This document shows positions 7,487-14,699 of a stretch of DNA of 21,873 bases, in pieces. The position numbers were made by a program, and so were the translations under genes. The notes beneath the pieces were generated by a model that saw only the letters and a program-made list of their open reading frames with translations, was not told where the DNA came from and did no database searches. This stretch comes from an uncultured Lachnospiraceae bacterium (GTDB taxonomy: Bacteria > Bacillota > Clostridia > Lachnospirales > Lachnospiraceae), in NCBI GenBank assembly GCA_910584115.1, contig CAJTYN010000035.1:1-21873 (forward strand). Direction: 5' to 3'. Within the stretch, counting starts at the first letter, position 1. Each line of letters opens with the position of its first letter.

Positions 7487-9097
7487 ATGGCTGTTAAATA
7501 TGTATTCGTGACCGGAGGCGTCGTTTCCGGACTTGGAAAAGGGATCACCGCAGCGTCTTTAGGCCGCCTGCTCAAAGCAAGAGGCTACAAGGTCACCATG
7601 CAGAAATTCGACCCCTACATCAACATCGACCCCGGCACCATGAACCCGGTACAGCACGGAGAAGTCTTTGTCACGGACGACGGCGCCGAGACCGATCTGG
7701 ACCTGGGCCATTACGAACGCTTTATCGATGAGAGCCTGGATAAAAACTCCAACGTGACCACGGGCAAGGTCTACTGGTCCGTGCTGGCTAAAGAACGGCG
7801 GGGTGATTTCGGCGGCGGGACCGTACAGGTCATCCCCCACATCACAAATGAGATCAAAAACCGTTTTTACAGGAATTTTACCAGCGACGACACCCGCATC
7901 GCCATCATCGAGGTGGGCGGGACCGTAGGCGATATCGAAAGCCAGCCTTTCCTGGAAGCGATCCGCCAGTTCCAGCACGAGATCGGCCATGAAAACGCGA
8001 TCTTGATCCACGTGACCCTGATCCCATACCTGCGCGCCTCCCAGGAGATGAAGACCAAGCCCACCCAGGCCAGCGTAAAGGAACTGCAGGGCATGGGGAT
8101 CCGGCCGGACATCATCGTCTGCCGCTCCGAACTGCCGCTGGATAAAAAGATCAAAGACAAGATCGCGCTGTTCTGCAACGTGCCCAGCAGCCACGTACTC
8201 CAGAACCTGGATGTGGAATATCTCTACGAAGCGCCGCTGGCCATGGAAAAAGAACACCTGGCCCAGGTAGCCTGCGAATGTCTCAAGCTGGACTGCCCGG
8301 AACCAGACCTGGCCGACTGGAAAGCCATGGTGGAAGCCCTGCGCCATCCCAGCACAGAAGTCACCATCGCCCTCGTGGGAAAATACATCCAGCTGCATGA
8401 TGCGTACATCAGCGTGGTCGAAGCCCTGAAGCATGGCGGGATCGCCAGCAAGGCCACCGTAAATATCCTCTGGACCGACTCCGAACAGGTGACTGAAGAG
8501 AACGTCGCTGAAAAACTGGCCGGGGCAGACGGGATCTTAGTGCCCGGCGGTTTCGGCGACCGGGGGATCGAGGGCAAGATCCAGGCGATCCGTTACGCCC
8601 GGGAAAGGCGCATCCCGTACCTGGGCCTCTGTCTCGGCATGCAACTGGCGATCGTTGAATTTGCCCGGGATGTGGTCGGCTTTTCCGATGCGCACAGCAT
8701 CGAGCTGAACCCACGGACCGTACACCCGGTCATCGACCTGATGCCCGATCAGGCTGATATCGAGGACATCGGCGGCACTCTGCGCCTCGGCGCCTATCCC
8801 TGTGTGCTGAAAAAAGACACGCTGGCATATGGACTCTACCAGGAGGAGACTATCCAGGAACGGCACAGACACAGATATGAGGTCAACAATGACTACCGCA
8901 ATGTCCTGGAAGAAAACGGCATGACCCTCTCCGGCCTCTCCCCTGACGGCAGGATCATCGAGATGATCGAGTTAAAGGATCATCCGTTCTTCATCGCGAC
9001 CCAGGCCCACCCGGAACTGAAGTCACGGCCCAACCGCCCGCACCCGCTGTTCAAGGGCCTGATACGCGCGGCTCTGGACCGCAGGGAAAACGACTGA
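7487..9097 (+). CDS. pyrG: CTP synthase
   Basis: PyrG converts UTP to CTP using ATP and glutamine, the last step of pyrimidine nucleotide synthesis. The 536 residues comprise the synthetase domain (about 1-267), with GGVVSGLGKGITAAS at 10-24, the substrate-site segment QKFDPYINIDPGTM (39-52) and IEVGGTVGDIESQPF, followed by a class I glutamine amidotransferase domain (about 290-530). The latter has the nucleophile Cys382 in LGLCLGMQ and the His508/Glu510 pair in QAHPE. ATG at 7487 follows CGGAGG at ideal spacing. The leader contains a TATACT hexamer at 7426-7431 but no convincing -35 box. I see no attenuator hairpin of the kind known for Bacillus pyrG. The stop codon overlaps the next start by one base. 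Confidence 0.98.
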   Translation: MAVKYVFVTGGVVSGLGKGITAASLGRLLKARGYKVTMQKFDPYINIDPGTMNPVQHGEVFVTDDGAETDLDLGHYERFIDESLDKNSNVTTGKVYWSVLAKERRGDFGGGTVQVIPHITNEIKNRFYRNFTSDDTRIAIIEVGGTVGDIESQPFLEAIRQFQHEIGHENAILIHVTLIPYLRASQEMKTKPTQASVKELQGMGIRPDIIVCRSELPLDKKIKDKIALFCNVPSSHVLQNLDVEYLYEAPLAMEKEHLAQVACECLKLDCPEPDLADWKAMVEALRHPSTEVTIALVGKYIQLHDAYISVVEALKHGGIASKATVNILWTDSEQVTEENVAEKLAGADGILVPGGFGDRGIEGKIQAIRYARERRIPYLGLCLGMQLAIVEFARDVVGFSDAHSIELNPRTVHPVIDLMPDQADIEDIGGTLRLGAYPCVLKKDTLAYGLYQEETIQERHRHRYEVNNDYRNVLEENGMTLSGLSPDGRIIEMIELKDHPFFIATQAHPELKSRPNRPHPLFKGLIRAALDRREND

Positions 9098-9642
9098 TGA
9101 TGGATACATTCATGGATACTCTGATCCATCTGGACGGAAGCTGCCTTTTGTGGATACAAGAAAACCTCCGACAGGGATCCTGGGATGCCCTCTGGACCAG
9201 GATCACCTCCCTGGGCGATAAAGGCTGGTTCTGGCTGGCGCTGGCCCTGCTCCTGATCCTCTTTCCCCGGACCCGGAAAGCAGGGATCCTGGCCTTGGCC
9301 GCCATGGTGCTCTGCGCCCTTGTCACGAACGTATGCCTGAAAAACCTGGTCGCACGGCCCAGGCCCTATACACAGGTCCCTGGCCTGACCTCCCTCCTGC
9401 CGCCCCAGTCCGACTGGTCGTTCCCCTCCGGGCACACGACAGCTTCTTTTGCCTCCGCAGGCGTCTACCTGCGGACACTGCCCCAGAGATACGGGACGGC
9501 CGCCCTCATCCTGGCCGCCCTCATCGCATTTTCCCGTCTATATGTGGGCGTCCATTATCCGACGGATGTCCTGGCGGGACTTGCCATCGGACTGCTGGGG
9601 AGCTGGATCGTCTGCTCGGCGGCGCGCCGAAATACTTTTTAA
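9097..9642 (+). CDS. PAP2-family membrane phosphatase
   Basis: A 181-residue integral membrane protein with all three PAP2 motifs: KNLVARPRP (82-90), PSGHT (110-114, His113) and SRLYVGVHYPTD (146-157, Arg147 and nucleophilic His153). Several hydrophobic segments surround them. This family removes phosphate from lipid pyrophosphates; members of this size in Firmicutes include BcrC-type undecaprenyl-diphosphate phosphatases that recycle the cell-wall lipid carrier. Phosphatidylglycerophosphate or phosphatidate phosphatase activity is equally possible from sequence. The ATG overlaps the pyrG TGA by one base (TGATG) with AGGGA upstream; a second ATG follows at 9100. The last codon and stop abut a two-hairpin element starting at 9644. 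Confidence 0.9.
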   Translation: MMDTFMDTLIHLDGSCLLWIQENLRQGSWDALWTRITSLGDKGWFWLALALLLILFPRTRKAGILALAAMVLCALVTNVCLKNLVARPRPYTQVPGLTSLLPPQSDWSFPSGHTTASFASAGVYLRTLPQRYGTAALILAALIAFSRLYVGVHYPTDVLAGLAIGLLGSWIVCSAARRNTF

Positions 9643-9643
9643 A

Positions 9644-9705
9644 TGTATCTTTCTGCGAGAAAAGTACCAAAGCGCCGGGGGACCAGCGGATCTCCCCCGG
9701 CCCCC
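9644..9705. repeat. Short two-hairpin extragenic element flanked by TTAAA
   Basis: Two consecutive inverted repeats lie just past the PAP2 stop. The first is imperfect (9645-9667), with a central TTTCT-GCG-AGAAA and outer GTA/TAC. The second has a 9-bp stem, GCCGGGGGA (9674-9682) with TCCCCCGGC (9693-9701), and a 10-nt loop. The pair is bracketed by TTAAA at 9639-9643 and 9706-9710. The second hairpin could end the pyrG transcript, but no T-run follows. The layout resembles a REP- or MITE-like element; copy number elsewhere cannot be seen here. Confidence 0.45.
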
Positions 9706-9743
9706 TTAAAACGCTTGTCATCTGCTCTATTTTTATATATTTC

Positions 9744-9793
9744 TGTCGACGTCTGTCCCGTATCTTTATCCTCTTACTCTGGAGTATTACAAT
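9744..9793 (+). promoter_or_regulatory. Possible promoter with 0A-like box before the Spo0A-like gene
   Basis: A -10-like TACAAT (9788-9793) lies 17 bp after a poor -35-like TTTATC (9765-9770). Further upstream is TGTCGAC (9744-9750), which matches six of seven positions of the Spo0A box TGNCGAA. A single six-of-seven match is weak evidence, so both the promoter and the operator are tentative. The ribosome site AAAGGGGG just before the ATG at 9833 is clear. Confidence 0.3.
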
Positions 9794-9832
9794 AGCAATA
9801 TACCCATCATCCTGAGAAAGGGGGATCTTCTC

Positions 9833-10165
9833 ATGGAAGCCCGGTCACTTTTATTATCTTTGGGGATCCGTACCACGCTCAAAGGTTTTCATTACCTGCA
9901 CTACGCGCTGAAACTCTGTCTGGAGGATGAAACATATCTCCTCCTGGTCTACAAATGGCTCTGTTCTGATGTAGCCAGATATTTCCACACAACGCAGGAT
10001 AACGTAGAACACTGTATACGCACCGCCATCAGATACTGTTGGAAGAGAGGGAACCGCAGGTTTCTGGTACAACTGGCTGGTCATGAAATGGATAGAGCAC
10101 CGTCCAACAGTGAATTTATCAACATTTTATACGGCCATATCAAAACCCCGGAAAAGAGATCTTGA
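9833..10165 (+). CDS. Stand-alone Spo0A-type DNA-binding domain protein
   Basis: This 110-residue protein is only the C-terminal effector domain of Spo0A, the sporulation master regulator; the phospho-acceptor receiver domain is absent. The match runs the whole length: the start resembles the beginning of the effector domain (LLLSLGIRTTLKGFHYLHYA), the recognition-helix region is TTQDNVEHCIRTAIRYCW (53-70) followed by KRGN, and the end is SNSEFI (91-96), the family TNSEFI motif. Compared with Bacillus Spo0A recalled from memory, Glu59 and Arg63 are kept, but the positions of Arg214 and His218 are His60 and Thr64, so DNA preference may differ. It is a complete gene, not a fragment: AAAGGGGG lies 8-9 nt before the ATG. 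It may act as a constitutive or competing binder at 0A-like sites. It converges with argG. Confidence 0.87.
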   Translation: MEARSLLLSLGIRTTLKGFHYLHYALKLCLEDETYLLLVYKWLCSDVARYFHTTQDNVEHCIRTAIRYCWKRGNRRFLVQLAGHEMDRAPSNSEFINILYGHIKTPEKRS

Positions 10166-10189
10166 GCTTAGAATGTATTTGACAGAGAA

Positions 10190-10213
10190 ACAGGCAGGGG
10201 AATGCCTGCCTGT
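10190..10213 (-). terminator. Intrinsic terminator of argG
   Basis: A 9-bp stem (ACAGGCAGG with CCTGCCTGT, 6-nt loop) lies 8 bp past the argG stop. On the minus strand it is followed by TTCTCTGT, a fair U-rich tail. On the plus strand there is no T-run, so it serves the convergent Spo0A-like gene poorly, if at all. Confidence 0.65.
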
Positions 10214-10221
10214 CACTTGGA

Positions 10222-11448
10222 TCAGACGTTTTTCTCGGCTTCAGCCATCTTCATGGCGCGCACTTTCAAGGGCAGCCCGAACAGGGTGATGAACCCGTCC
10301 GCGTCGTGGTGGTCATACATATCGCCCGTTGTAAATGAAGCCAGGCTCTCGCTGTACAGGCTGTACGGGGAAGTCGTTCCGGCTTTGATGATGTTCCCTT
10401 TGTACAGCTTGAACTTCACCTCTCCGGTCACATACTCCTGGGTCACTTCAACAAAAGCCTGCACAGCTTCCCGGAGCGGTGTGAACCATTTCCCCTCGTA
10501 AACGATCTGCGCCATCTTGTTGCCCATATCCTTCTTCACTTCCATCGTCGCCCGGTCTAACACCAATTCTTCCAGCTGATCATGGGCTTCCATCAAGATC
10601 GTTCCGCCCGGCGTTTCATAGACGCCCCTGGATTTCATGCCGACGACCCGGTTCTCTACGATATCCACAATCCCGATCCCATGTTTTCCGCCGAGAGCGT
10701 TCAATTCCGTGATGATCTCCGAGACTTTCATCGCCTTCCCGTTCAGACTGACCGGCGTACCTTTTTCAAAAGTCATCGTCACATATTCCGGCTCATCGGG
10801 CGCTTTCTCCGGTGATACACCCAGGACGAGCAGATGGTCGTAATCTGGTTCATTTGACGGGTCTTCCAGTTCCAGACCTTCATGGCTGATGTGCCACAGA
10901 TTGCGATCCCGGCTGTAGCTGGAATCCGCTGAAAACGGCAGGTCGATCCCATGTTTTTTGCAGTATGCGATCTCATCTTCCCTGGACTGCATCGTCCACA
11001 CATCCGTCATACGCCAAGGCGCGATGATCTTCAGGTCCGGTGCCAGAGCCTTGATGCCCAGCTCAAAACGGATCTGGTCATTTCCCTTCCCGGTGGCCCC
11101 GTGGCAGATGGCGGCCGCCCCTTCTTTGCGCGCGATCTCCACCAGACGTTTCGCGATGACCGGGCGGGCCATAGAGGTCCCCAGAAGATATTTGTTCTCA
11201 TAAACAGCGCCCGCTTTCACACAGGGCATGATATAATCGTCACAAAATTCATCTATGATATCCTCGATATACAGCTTTGATGCACCGGAGAGTTTCGCCC
11301 GTTCCTCAAGCCCGTCCAGCTCTTCACCCTGACCGCAGTCGATACAGCAGCAGATCACTTCATAATCAAAATTCTCTTTCAGCCAAGGGATGATCGCCGT
11401 CGTATCGAGGCCGCCTGAATACGCCAGCACAACTTTTTCTTTTGCCAT
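10222..11448 (-). CDS. argG: Argininosuccinate synthase
   Basis: ArgG joins citrulline and aspartate with ATP to form argininosuccinate in arginine synthesis (cytoplasmic). It has 408 residues, normal for the family. The N-terminal PP-loop is AYSGGLDTT (9-17), followed by CIDCGQGEEL; GTSMARPVIAK and HGATGKGNDQIRFE form the citrulline/aspartate site. An in-frame upstream start at 11505 would add 19 residues, but the true start is ATG at 11448: AAAGGAGG lies 7 nt before it and the sequence from there matches the family N terminus. argH is not adjacent. A candidate promoter (11522-11494) and a terminator (10213-10190) suggest a single-gene transcript. Confidence 0.97.
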   Translation of the reverse strand: MAKEKVVLAYSGGLDTTAIIPWLKENFDYEVICCCIDCGQGEELDGLEERAKLSGASKLYIEDIIDEFCDDYIMPCVKAGAVYENKYLLGTSMARPVIAKRLVEIARKEGAAAICHGATGKGNDQIRFELGIKALAPDLKIIAPWRMTDVWTMQSREDEIAYCKKHGIDLPFSADSSYSRDRNLWHISHEGLELEDPSNEPDYDHLLVLGVSPEKAPDEPEYVTMTFEKGTPVSLNGKAMKVSEIITELNALGGKHGIGIVDIVENRVVGMKSRGVYETPGGTILMEAHDQLEELVLDRATMEVKKDMGNKMAQIVYEGKWFTPLREAVQAFVEVTQEYVTGEVKFKLYKGNIIKAGTTSPYSLYSESLASFTTGDMYDHHDADGFITLFGLPLKVRAMKMAEAEKNV

Positions 11449-11493
11449 CTTATTTCCTCCTTTGAAAACGTTCATGCCATTTGGATCCCTAAA

Positions 11494-11522
11494 AGTATAA
11501 CCCAAATCTTCCGATCATGCAA
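11494..11522 (-). promoter_or_regulatory. Candidate promoter of argG
   Basis: On the minus strand, a good -10 box TATACT (11499-11494) with a 17-bp spacer from a weak -35 box TTGCAT (11522-11517). The leader would be about 40 nt. I looked for an ArgR box and found no convincing match. Confidence 0.5.
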
Positions 11523-11604
11523 TCCTCATTCTAAAGACAGCCGTTTTATGTCGATATCCGTCGATCTTCCTCGGATATACGGGAATAAAAATGAATATTT
11601 GGGA

Positions 11605-11633
11605 TTGCCATTTTTATGTACAAATGTTACCAT
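11605..11633 (+). promoter_or_regulatory. Candidate promoter of the orphan histidine kinase gene
   Basis: TTGCCA (11605-11610, five of six to consensus), 17 bp, then TACCAT (11628-11633) preceded by TG at 11625-11626 as an extended -10. A start near 11640 excludes the in-frame upstream ATG at 11616 and supports translation from 11694. Two GTCGAT copies 10 bp apart lie upstream (11550-11565). Confidence 0.5.
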
Positions 11634-11693
11634 TATCAATACAGAAAACAGTGGATACCATTCATTTTACGACAAAAAAGGACAGGTCAGACC

Positions 11694-12377
11694 ATGTTAG
11701 AGAACAAAACTCCAGAACAGCTCAAGCAAGAATTTCAATTTACATTATCCAAAGTCTCCCACGAGATCCGCAACCCCGTCACCCTCATCAACAGCTATCT
11801 GCAGTTCATCGAGAAAGCCCACCCTGAAGTAGAAGAGTTTGAATACTGGGACGATATCATGGATCAGATGGATTTCCTGAAAAAACTATTGGAAGACTTA
11901 TCGTTTTACAATAATTCCGCGAAACTCCGCCGGGAACCCGTACATATCTCCCCTTTCCTGGCAAAACTGACGGACAGGCTCAAGCCCGCTTACGCATATC
12001 TGGGCATCCGCCTCATTTACGAAGACTGCATCCGGGACGCAGATGTCGTCCTTTCCCTCGACACCGTCAAGATCCAGCAGGCACTCCTCAACCTGATGCG
12101 CAATGCCTGCGAAGCCATCGAGGATGCAGGCGAGATCCATCTCCTTTTGAAAGAAGACGGCCCAGCCCTCTGCATACAGATCACCGACACTGGCTGCGGC
12201 ATCGACCCCGAACATCTTCCCACTCTCTTCGACCCGTTCATCACACATAAAGAATATGGCTCCGGACTGGGCCTTGCCATCGTCCGGCAGGTGATCCGCG
12301 CCCACGGCGGCGACATCACCGTATCTTCATGCCCTGGCAAAGGGAGCACATTCACTCTGACACTCCCCCGTACATAG
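11694..12377 (+). CDS. Soluble orphan sensor histidine kinase
   Basis: A 227-residue histidine kinase with only a catalytic core. The H-box SHEIRNPVTLINSYLQFIE (22-40) carries phospho-acceptor His23. The ATPase part has an N-box LLNLMRNACEAIED (131-144), G1 DTGCGI (165-170), F-box FDPFIT and G2 GSGLGLAI (189-196). There is no membrane segment and no PAS or GAF domain, and no response regulator gene is nearby. The H-box wording (HEIRNP followed by LQF) is like the sporulation kinases of Bacillus and Clostridia that feed Spo0A, so a role in Spo0A phosphorylation is a reasonable inference but unproven. ATG at 11694 is chosen over 11616 because a promoter lies between them and because the extra 26 residues look non-coding. 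Its last 26 bp overlap the convergent rhomboid gene. Confidence 0.88.
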   Translation: MLENKTPEQLKQEFQFTLSKVSHEIRNPVTLINSYLQFIEKAHPEVEEFEYWDDIMDQMDFLKKLLEDLSFYNNSAKLRREPVHISPFLAKLTDRLKPAYAYLGIRLIYEDCIRDADVVLSLDTVKIQQALLNLMRNACEAIEDAGEIHLLLKEDGPALCIQITDTGCGIDPEHLPTLFDPFITHKEYGSGLGLAIVRQVIRAHGGDITVSSCPGKGSTFTLTLPRT

Positions 12378-12951
12378 TCTTTCTGCGGTAAAGGATCAAT
12401 GCCAGGACAAAGCCGCAGAAAAATCCGCCCAGATGTGCAGCGTTGTCCACGCCTGTACTGGTAAATCCATAATACAATGATAATGCGGCCATAAAGACCA
12501 TCTGGCGCATCGTCAGGCCTTCCAGCTGTCCCCGCTCCAAGAGCAGGACGCCGATCATCGCCCCGACCGCCGCAAAGACGGCCCCCGAAGCGCCCGCCGA
12601 AACATGCGCGGATCCTTCCTGCACAGCCCTGTGATAAGACAGGAAGCTGGCGCCGATCCCGCCCGCCAGATAGATCAGCAGGAACTTGACTTTACCGATC
12701 GCCCGCTCCAGATGCCCGCCTACAAAATACAGCATGAGCATGTTATTGACCAGATGCTCCATCCCGAAATGGAGGAACATGCAGGAGAACAGACGGTAAT
12801 ATTCATGTTCCTGCCGGATCAGCGGCATATACGCCGCCCCCCAAGCGACCATATGGTCCAGGTCATTGCTCCCCCCGGTGACCTCCACCGCAAAAAAAAC
12901 CAGTACATTTAAACATATGATCATGATGCTTACAGATATTTTTTTATCCAT
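12352..12951 (-). CDS. Rhomboid-family intramembrane serine protease
   Basis: A 199-residue protein with six hydrophobic segments, the minimal rhomboid core. Catalytic residues are visible: Ser122 in SAGASGAVF (GxSG motif) and His173 in DNAAHLGGFFCGF. The oxyanion-side motif HxxxN is EHLVNN (His66, Asn70), and the LHFGMEHL segment before it is also typical. Rhomboids cleave transmembrane segments; the substrate is unknown. ATG at 12951 follows AGGTAGGGG. The gene lies 73 bp after the last gene of the Tad operon, in the same direction, with a candidate promoter of its own in the gap. It could act on Tad-locus membrane proteins, but only proximity suggests this. Its 3' end overlaps the histidine kinase gene by 26 bp, tail to tail. 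Confidence 0.93.
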   Translation of the reverse strand: MDKKISVSIMIICLNVLVFFAVEVTGGSNDLDHMVAWGAAYMPLIRQEHEYYRLFSCMFLHFGMEHLVNNMLMLYFVGGHLERAIGKVKFLLIYLAGGIGASFLSYHRAVQEGSAHVSAGASGAVFAAVGAMIGVLLLERGQLEGLTMRQMVFMAALSLYYGFTSTGVDNAAHLGGFFCGFVLALILYRRKTMYGGVSE

Positions 12952-12987
12952 GACCCAGCCCCTACCTTTTAGAGCGTATTTCTTAAC

Positions 12988-13016
12988 ATTAAATCATACC
13001 CGCGGATAAATGTAAA
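12988..13016 (-). promoter_or_regulatory. Candidate promoter of the rhomboid gene
   Basis: On the minus strand, TTTACA (13016-13011), a 17-bp spacer and TTTAAT (12993-12988); each box matches five of six consensus positions. No terminator is seen after the FHA gene stop at 13025, so read-through from the Tad operon is also possible. Confidence 0.55.
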
Positions 13017-13024
13017 GGCCGGAT

Positions 13025-14272
13025 CTAAATATCAAAGCGATAACTGATATCGGCAAAGGTCACCTGGTCTTCCGACTGGAGCAGATGCTCTTCCTCTTTC
13101 TCCAATCTCCTCCCGTTTACAAAAGTCCCGTTCCTGGAGTTCAGATCCGCGATCCAATAACCTTCCTCTCTCTTCTGTATCCTGGCCTGGACACGACTGA
13201 TGGCCGGCCGGTCCAGCAGCACGTCGGACACTCCATCCATCTTCCCCACCACGATCATCTCCCGGTTTAATATGATCGGCGGTGCCTGCCCGTTCTCCTC
13301 ACATACCAGCATCGGATGCTCAGATCCCGGGAGCCTGCATAAAATGACACTCTCCTCCCCTTTTGACAGCTCTCCCTCATCTTCCTGCCGCTCATCATCT
13401 TCCCGGTACTCATCATTTTCCCACGCTCCTCTATCTTCTTTCTCCCGTTCATGCCCTTTCCTTTTTCCATTCCAGACCACCAACGCCGCCAAAAGGATCC
13501 CGCAAAAGAGAAAGATCAGCAGGATCGGCAGGGATATATCCCCTAAGTAGCCCAGTCGCCGGACGACCACAAACCCTCCGATGAGAAGGAGGCCCGCCAG
13601 CAGCAAGACCAGATCCTTCCTGATCTCCCGATATCTGCCGTGCCCTCTTTCAGGCGCTTCCCGCGCCTCTTTATGCATCTTCTCTCCTCCCTGGCCGTCT
13701 TCCGATGGCCTGACGTCCTCTTCTTTTTCTTCCTCCTCCGACTTGCGGATGAGCGCGCCCATGGCATCCATCTGAAGATCTTCTTCCATCAGAAGACGGT
13801 AGAGTCCGTACCCCAGCCTGACACCTCTTGGATCCTGATGTTCGATGCGCGGGAGCAGATATTCCGTAAAACTCCGCAGCTGTTCCCGTATGGGCCTCCC
13901 GGGCCCAGGCAGATAACACAGACAAATCCTGCCCTCCCCCTTATCCAGATAGATATACTCCGGTTCCAGGAGGAGATGCCCCGCATCCAGCAGATACGCG
14001 TCCATCTGCTCGAAAACCTTCAACAATCCCAGGTAGATACTCTTCAATTCCTCGTAAGACAGTTTTTCATACACGTCAAAGACCTTCTGCAGAGCCGTGA
14101 TCTCATAATACAAAAGGACGTTCCCGTCCGCTTTCTGCAGCCTGCAGGGCAGCAGGCCGGGGATCTGATTGCCCAGGACCATCCGGAGCGGATAGGCCCT
14201 CGTATCCACCTCGCCGTCCGGCCTGATCACTAAAGACCCGTGTGTCACATCGTATTTATAAGTAACTTCCAT
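13025..14272 (-). CDS. DUF6382-like/FHA-domain membrane protein of the Tad locus
   Basis: This 415-residue protein has an N-terminal cytoplasmic domain of about 175 residues, resembling the DUF6382 proteins seen beside Firmicutes Tad genes. It is followed by a charged linker, two membrane segments (about 221-237 and 248-267), a second highly acidic linker (about 275-308) and a C-terminal FHA domain (about 333-413). The FHA fold is marked by ISRVQARI (358-365) and LNSRNGTFVNG (377-387). Two normally conserved phosphothreonine-site positions differ: Lys where GR is usual (VVGK) and Gln where SxxH has His (SRVQ). Binding to phosphothreonine may therefore be weakened or lost. ATG at 14272 follows AGAGGGGG and starts 2 bp after the TadE-like stop; an upstream in-frame start at 14368 would run into that gene. 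A regulatory or assembly role in the pilus machine is inferred from position. Confidence 0.8.
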   Translation of the reverse strand: MEVTYKYDVTHGSLVIRPDGEVDTRAYPLRMVLGNQIPGLLPCRLQKADGNVLLYYEITALQKVFDVYEKLSYEELKSIYLGLLKVFEQMDAYLLDAGHLLLEPEYIYLDKGEGRICLCYLPGPGRPIREQLRSFTEYLLPRIEHQDPRGVRLGYGLYRLLMEEDLQMDAMGALIRKSEEEEKEEDVRPSEDGQGGEKMHKEAREAPERGHGRYREIRKDLVLLLAGLLLIGGFVVVRRLGYLGDISLPILLIFLFCGILLAALVVWNGKRKGHEREKEDRGAWENDEYREDDERQEDEGELSKGEESVILCRLPGSEHPMLVCEENGQAPPIILNREMIVVGKMDGVSDVLLDRPAISRVQARIQKREEGYWIADLNSRNGTFVNGRRLEKEEEHLLQSEDQVTFADISYRFDI

Positions 14273-14274
14273 CT

Positions 14275-14697
14275 TCAACCCCCTCTGATCTGTCCCGCCC
14301 CTCTCACCCTTCGTATAAAAGCGACCGGACGGTACGCTCTTCTCCTTCCCGTAACGCAAAACCGCCAATGGAGTCCCCCATAAGCGCGATGCCCGCCTTC
14401 TATGACAACGGAAAGGGTATCTCCCCTCTGTTCGACCACTGTATGGATATCCTCCGATCCATACCAGGGATCTCTTAAAAGGACCTGCAGTTTCTCCTGC
14501 GCCCGCTTTTGTGCATCCCCCTCTCTGCGGATGGCATCCCAGCTTCCCGTGACAGCCGCTTCATGAGCCGCTGCCGTCAGACATGCCCGGTTATGTACAA
14601 ACAGACATATCGACACCGTTCCCATCCATGCCAGGAGTATGATGGGCATCAACAGAGCGATCTCGACTGTCAGACTCCCTTTTTTCCACATATACAT
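14275..14697 (-). CDS. TadE-like minor pilin protein
   Basis: A 140-residue protein with a prepilin-like N terminus: KKGSLTVEIALLMPIILLAW, i.e. short basic leader, Gly7, then a hydrophobic helix with Glu12 at +5 after the glycine. This is the TadE/TadF pseudopilin pattern, cleaved by a prepilin peptidase between Gly7 and Ser8. The remainder (about 35-140) is an extracytoplasmic domain without recognised motifs, ending in a basic tail. ATG at 14697 follows GGGAGG, which overlaps the end of the upstream small peptidase gene, so the two are probably translated together. A role as minor pilin or pilus-assembly component is inferred from family and locus. Confidence 0.83.
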   Translation of the reverse strand: MYMWKKGSLTVEIALLMPIILLAWMGTVSICLFVHNRACLTAAAHEAAVTGSWDAIRREGDAQKRAQEKLQVLLRDPWYGSEDIHTVVEQRGDTLSVVIEGGHRAYGGLHWRFCVTGRRRAYRPVAFIRRVRGAGQIRGG

Positions 14698-14699
14698 GA

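Noticed and set aside
7559..8434. A 291-codon open frame on the minus strand within pyrG
   Set aside because: It is the antisense shadow of a highly conserved gene, has no ribosome site or recognisable domain, and shows the odd composition typical of such frames.
11616..11693. Upstream in-frame ATG for the histidine kinase
   Set aside because: It lies within or ahead of the likely promoter, lacks a good ribosome site, and the extra residues resemble no kinase.
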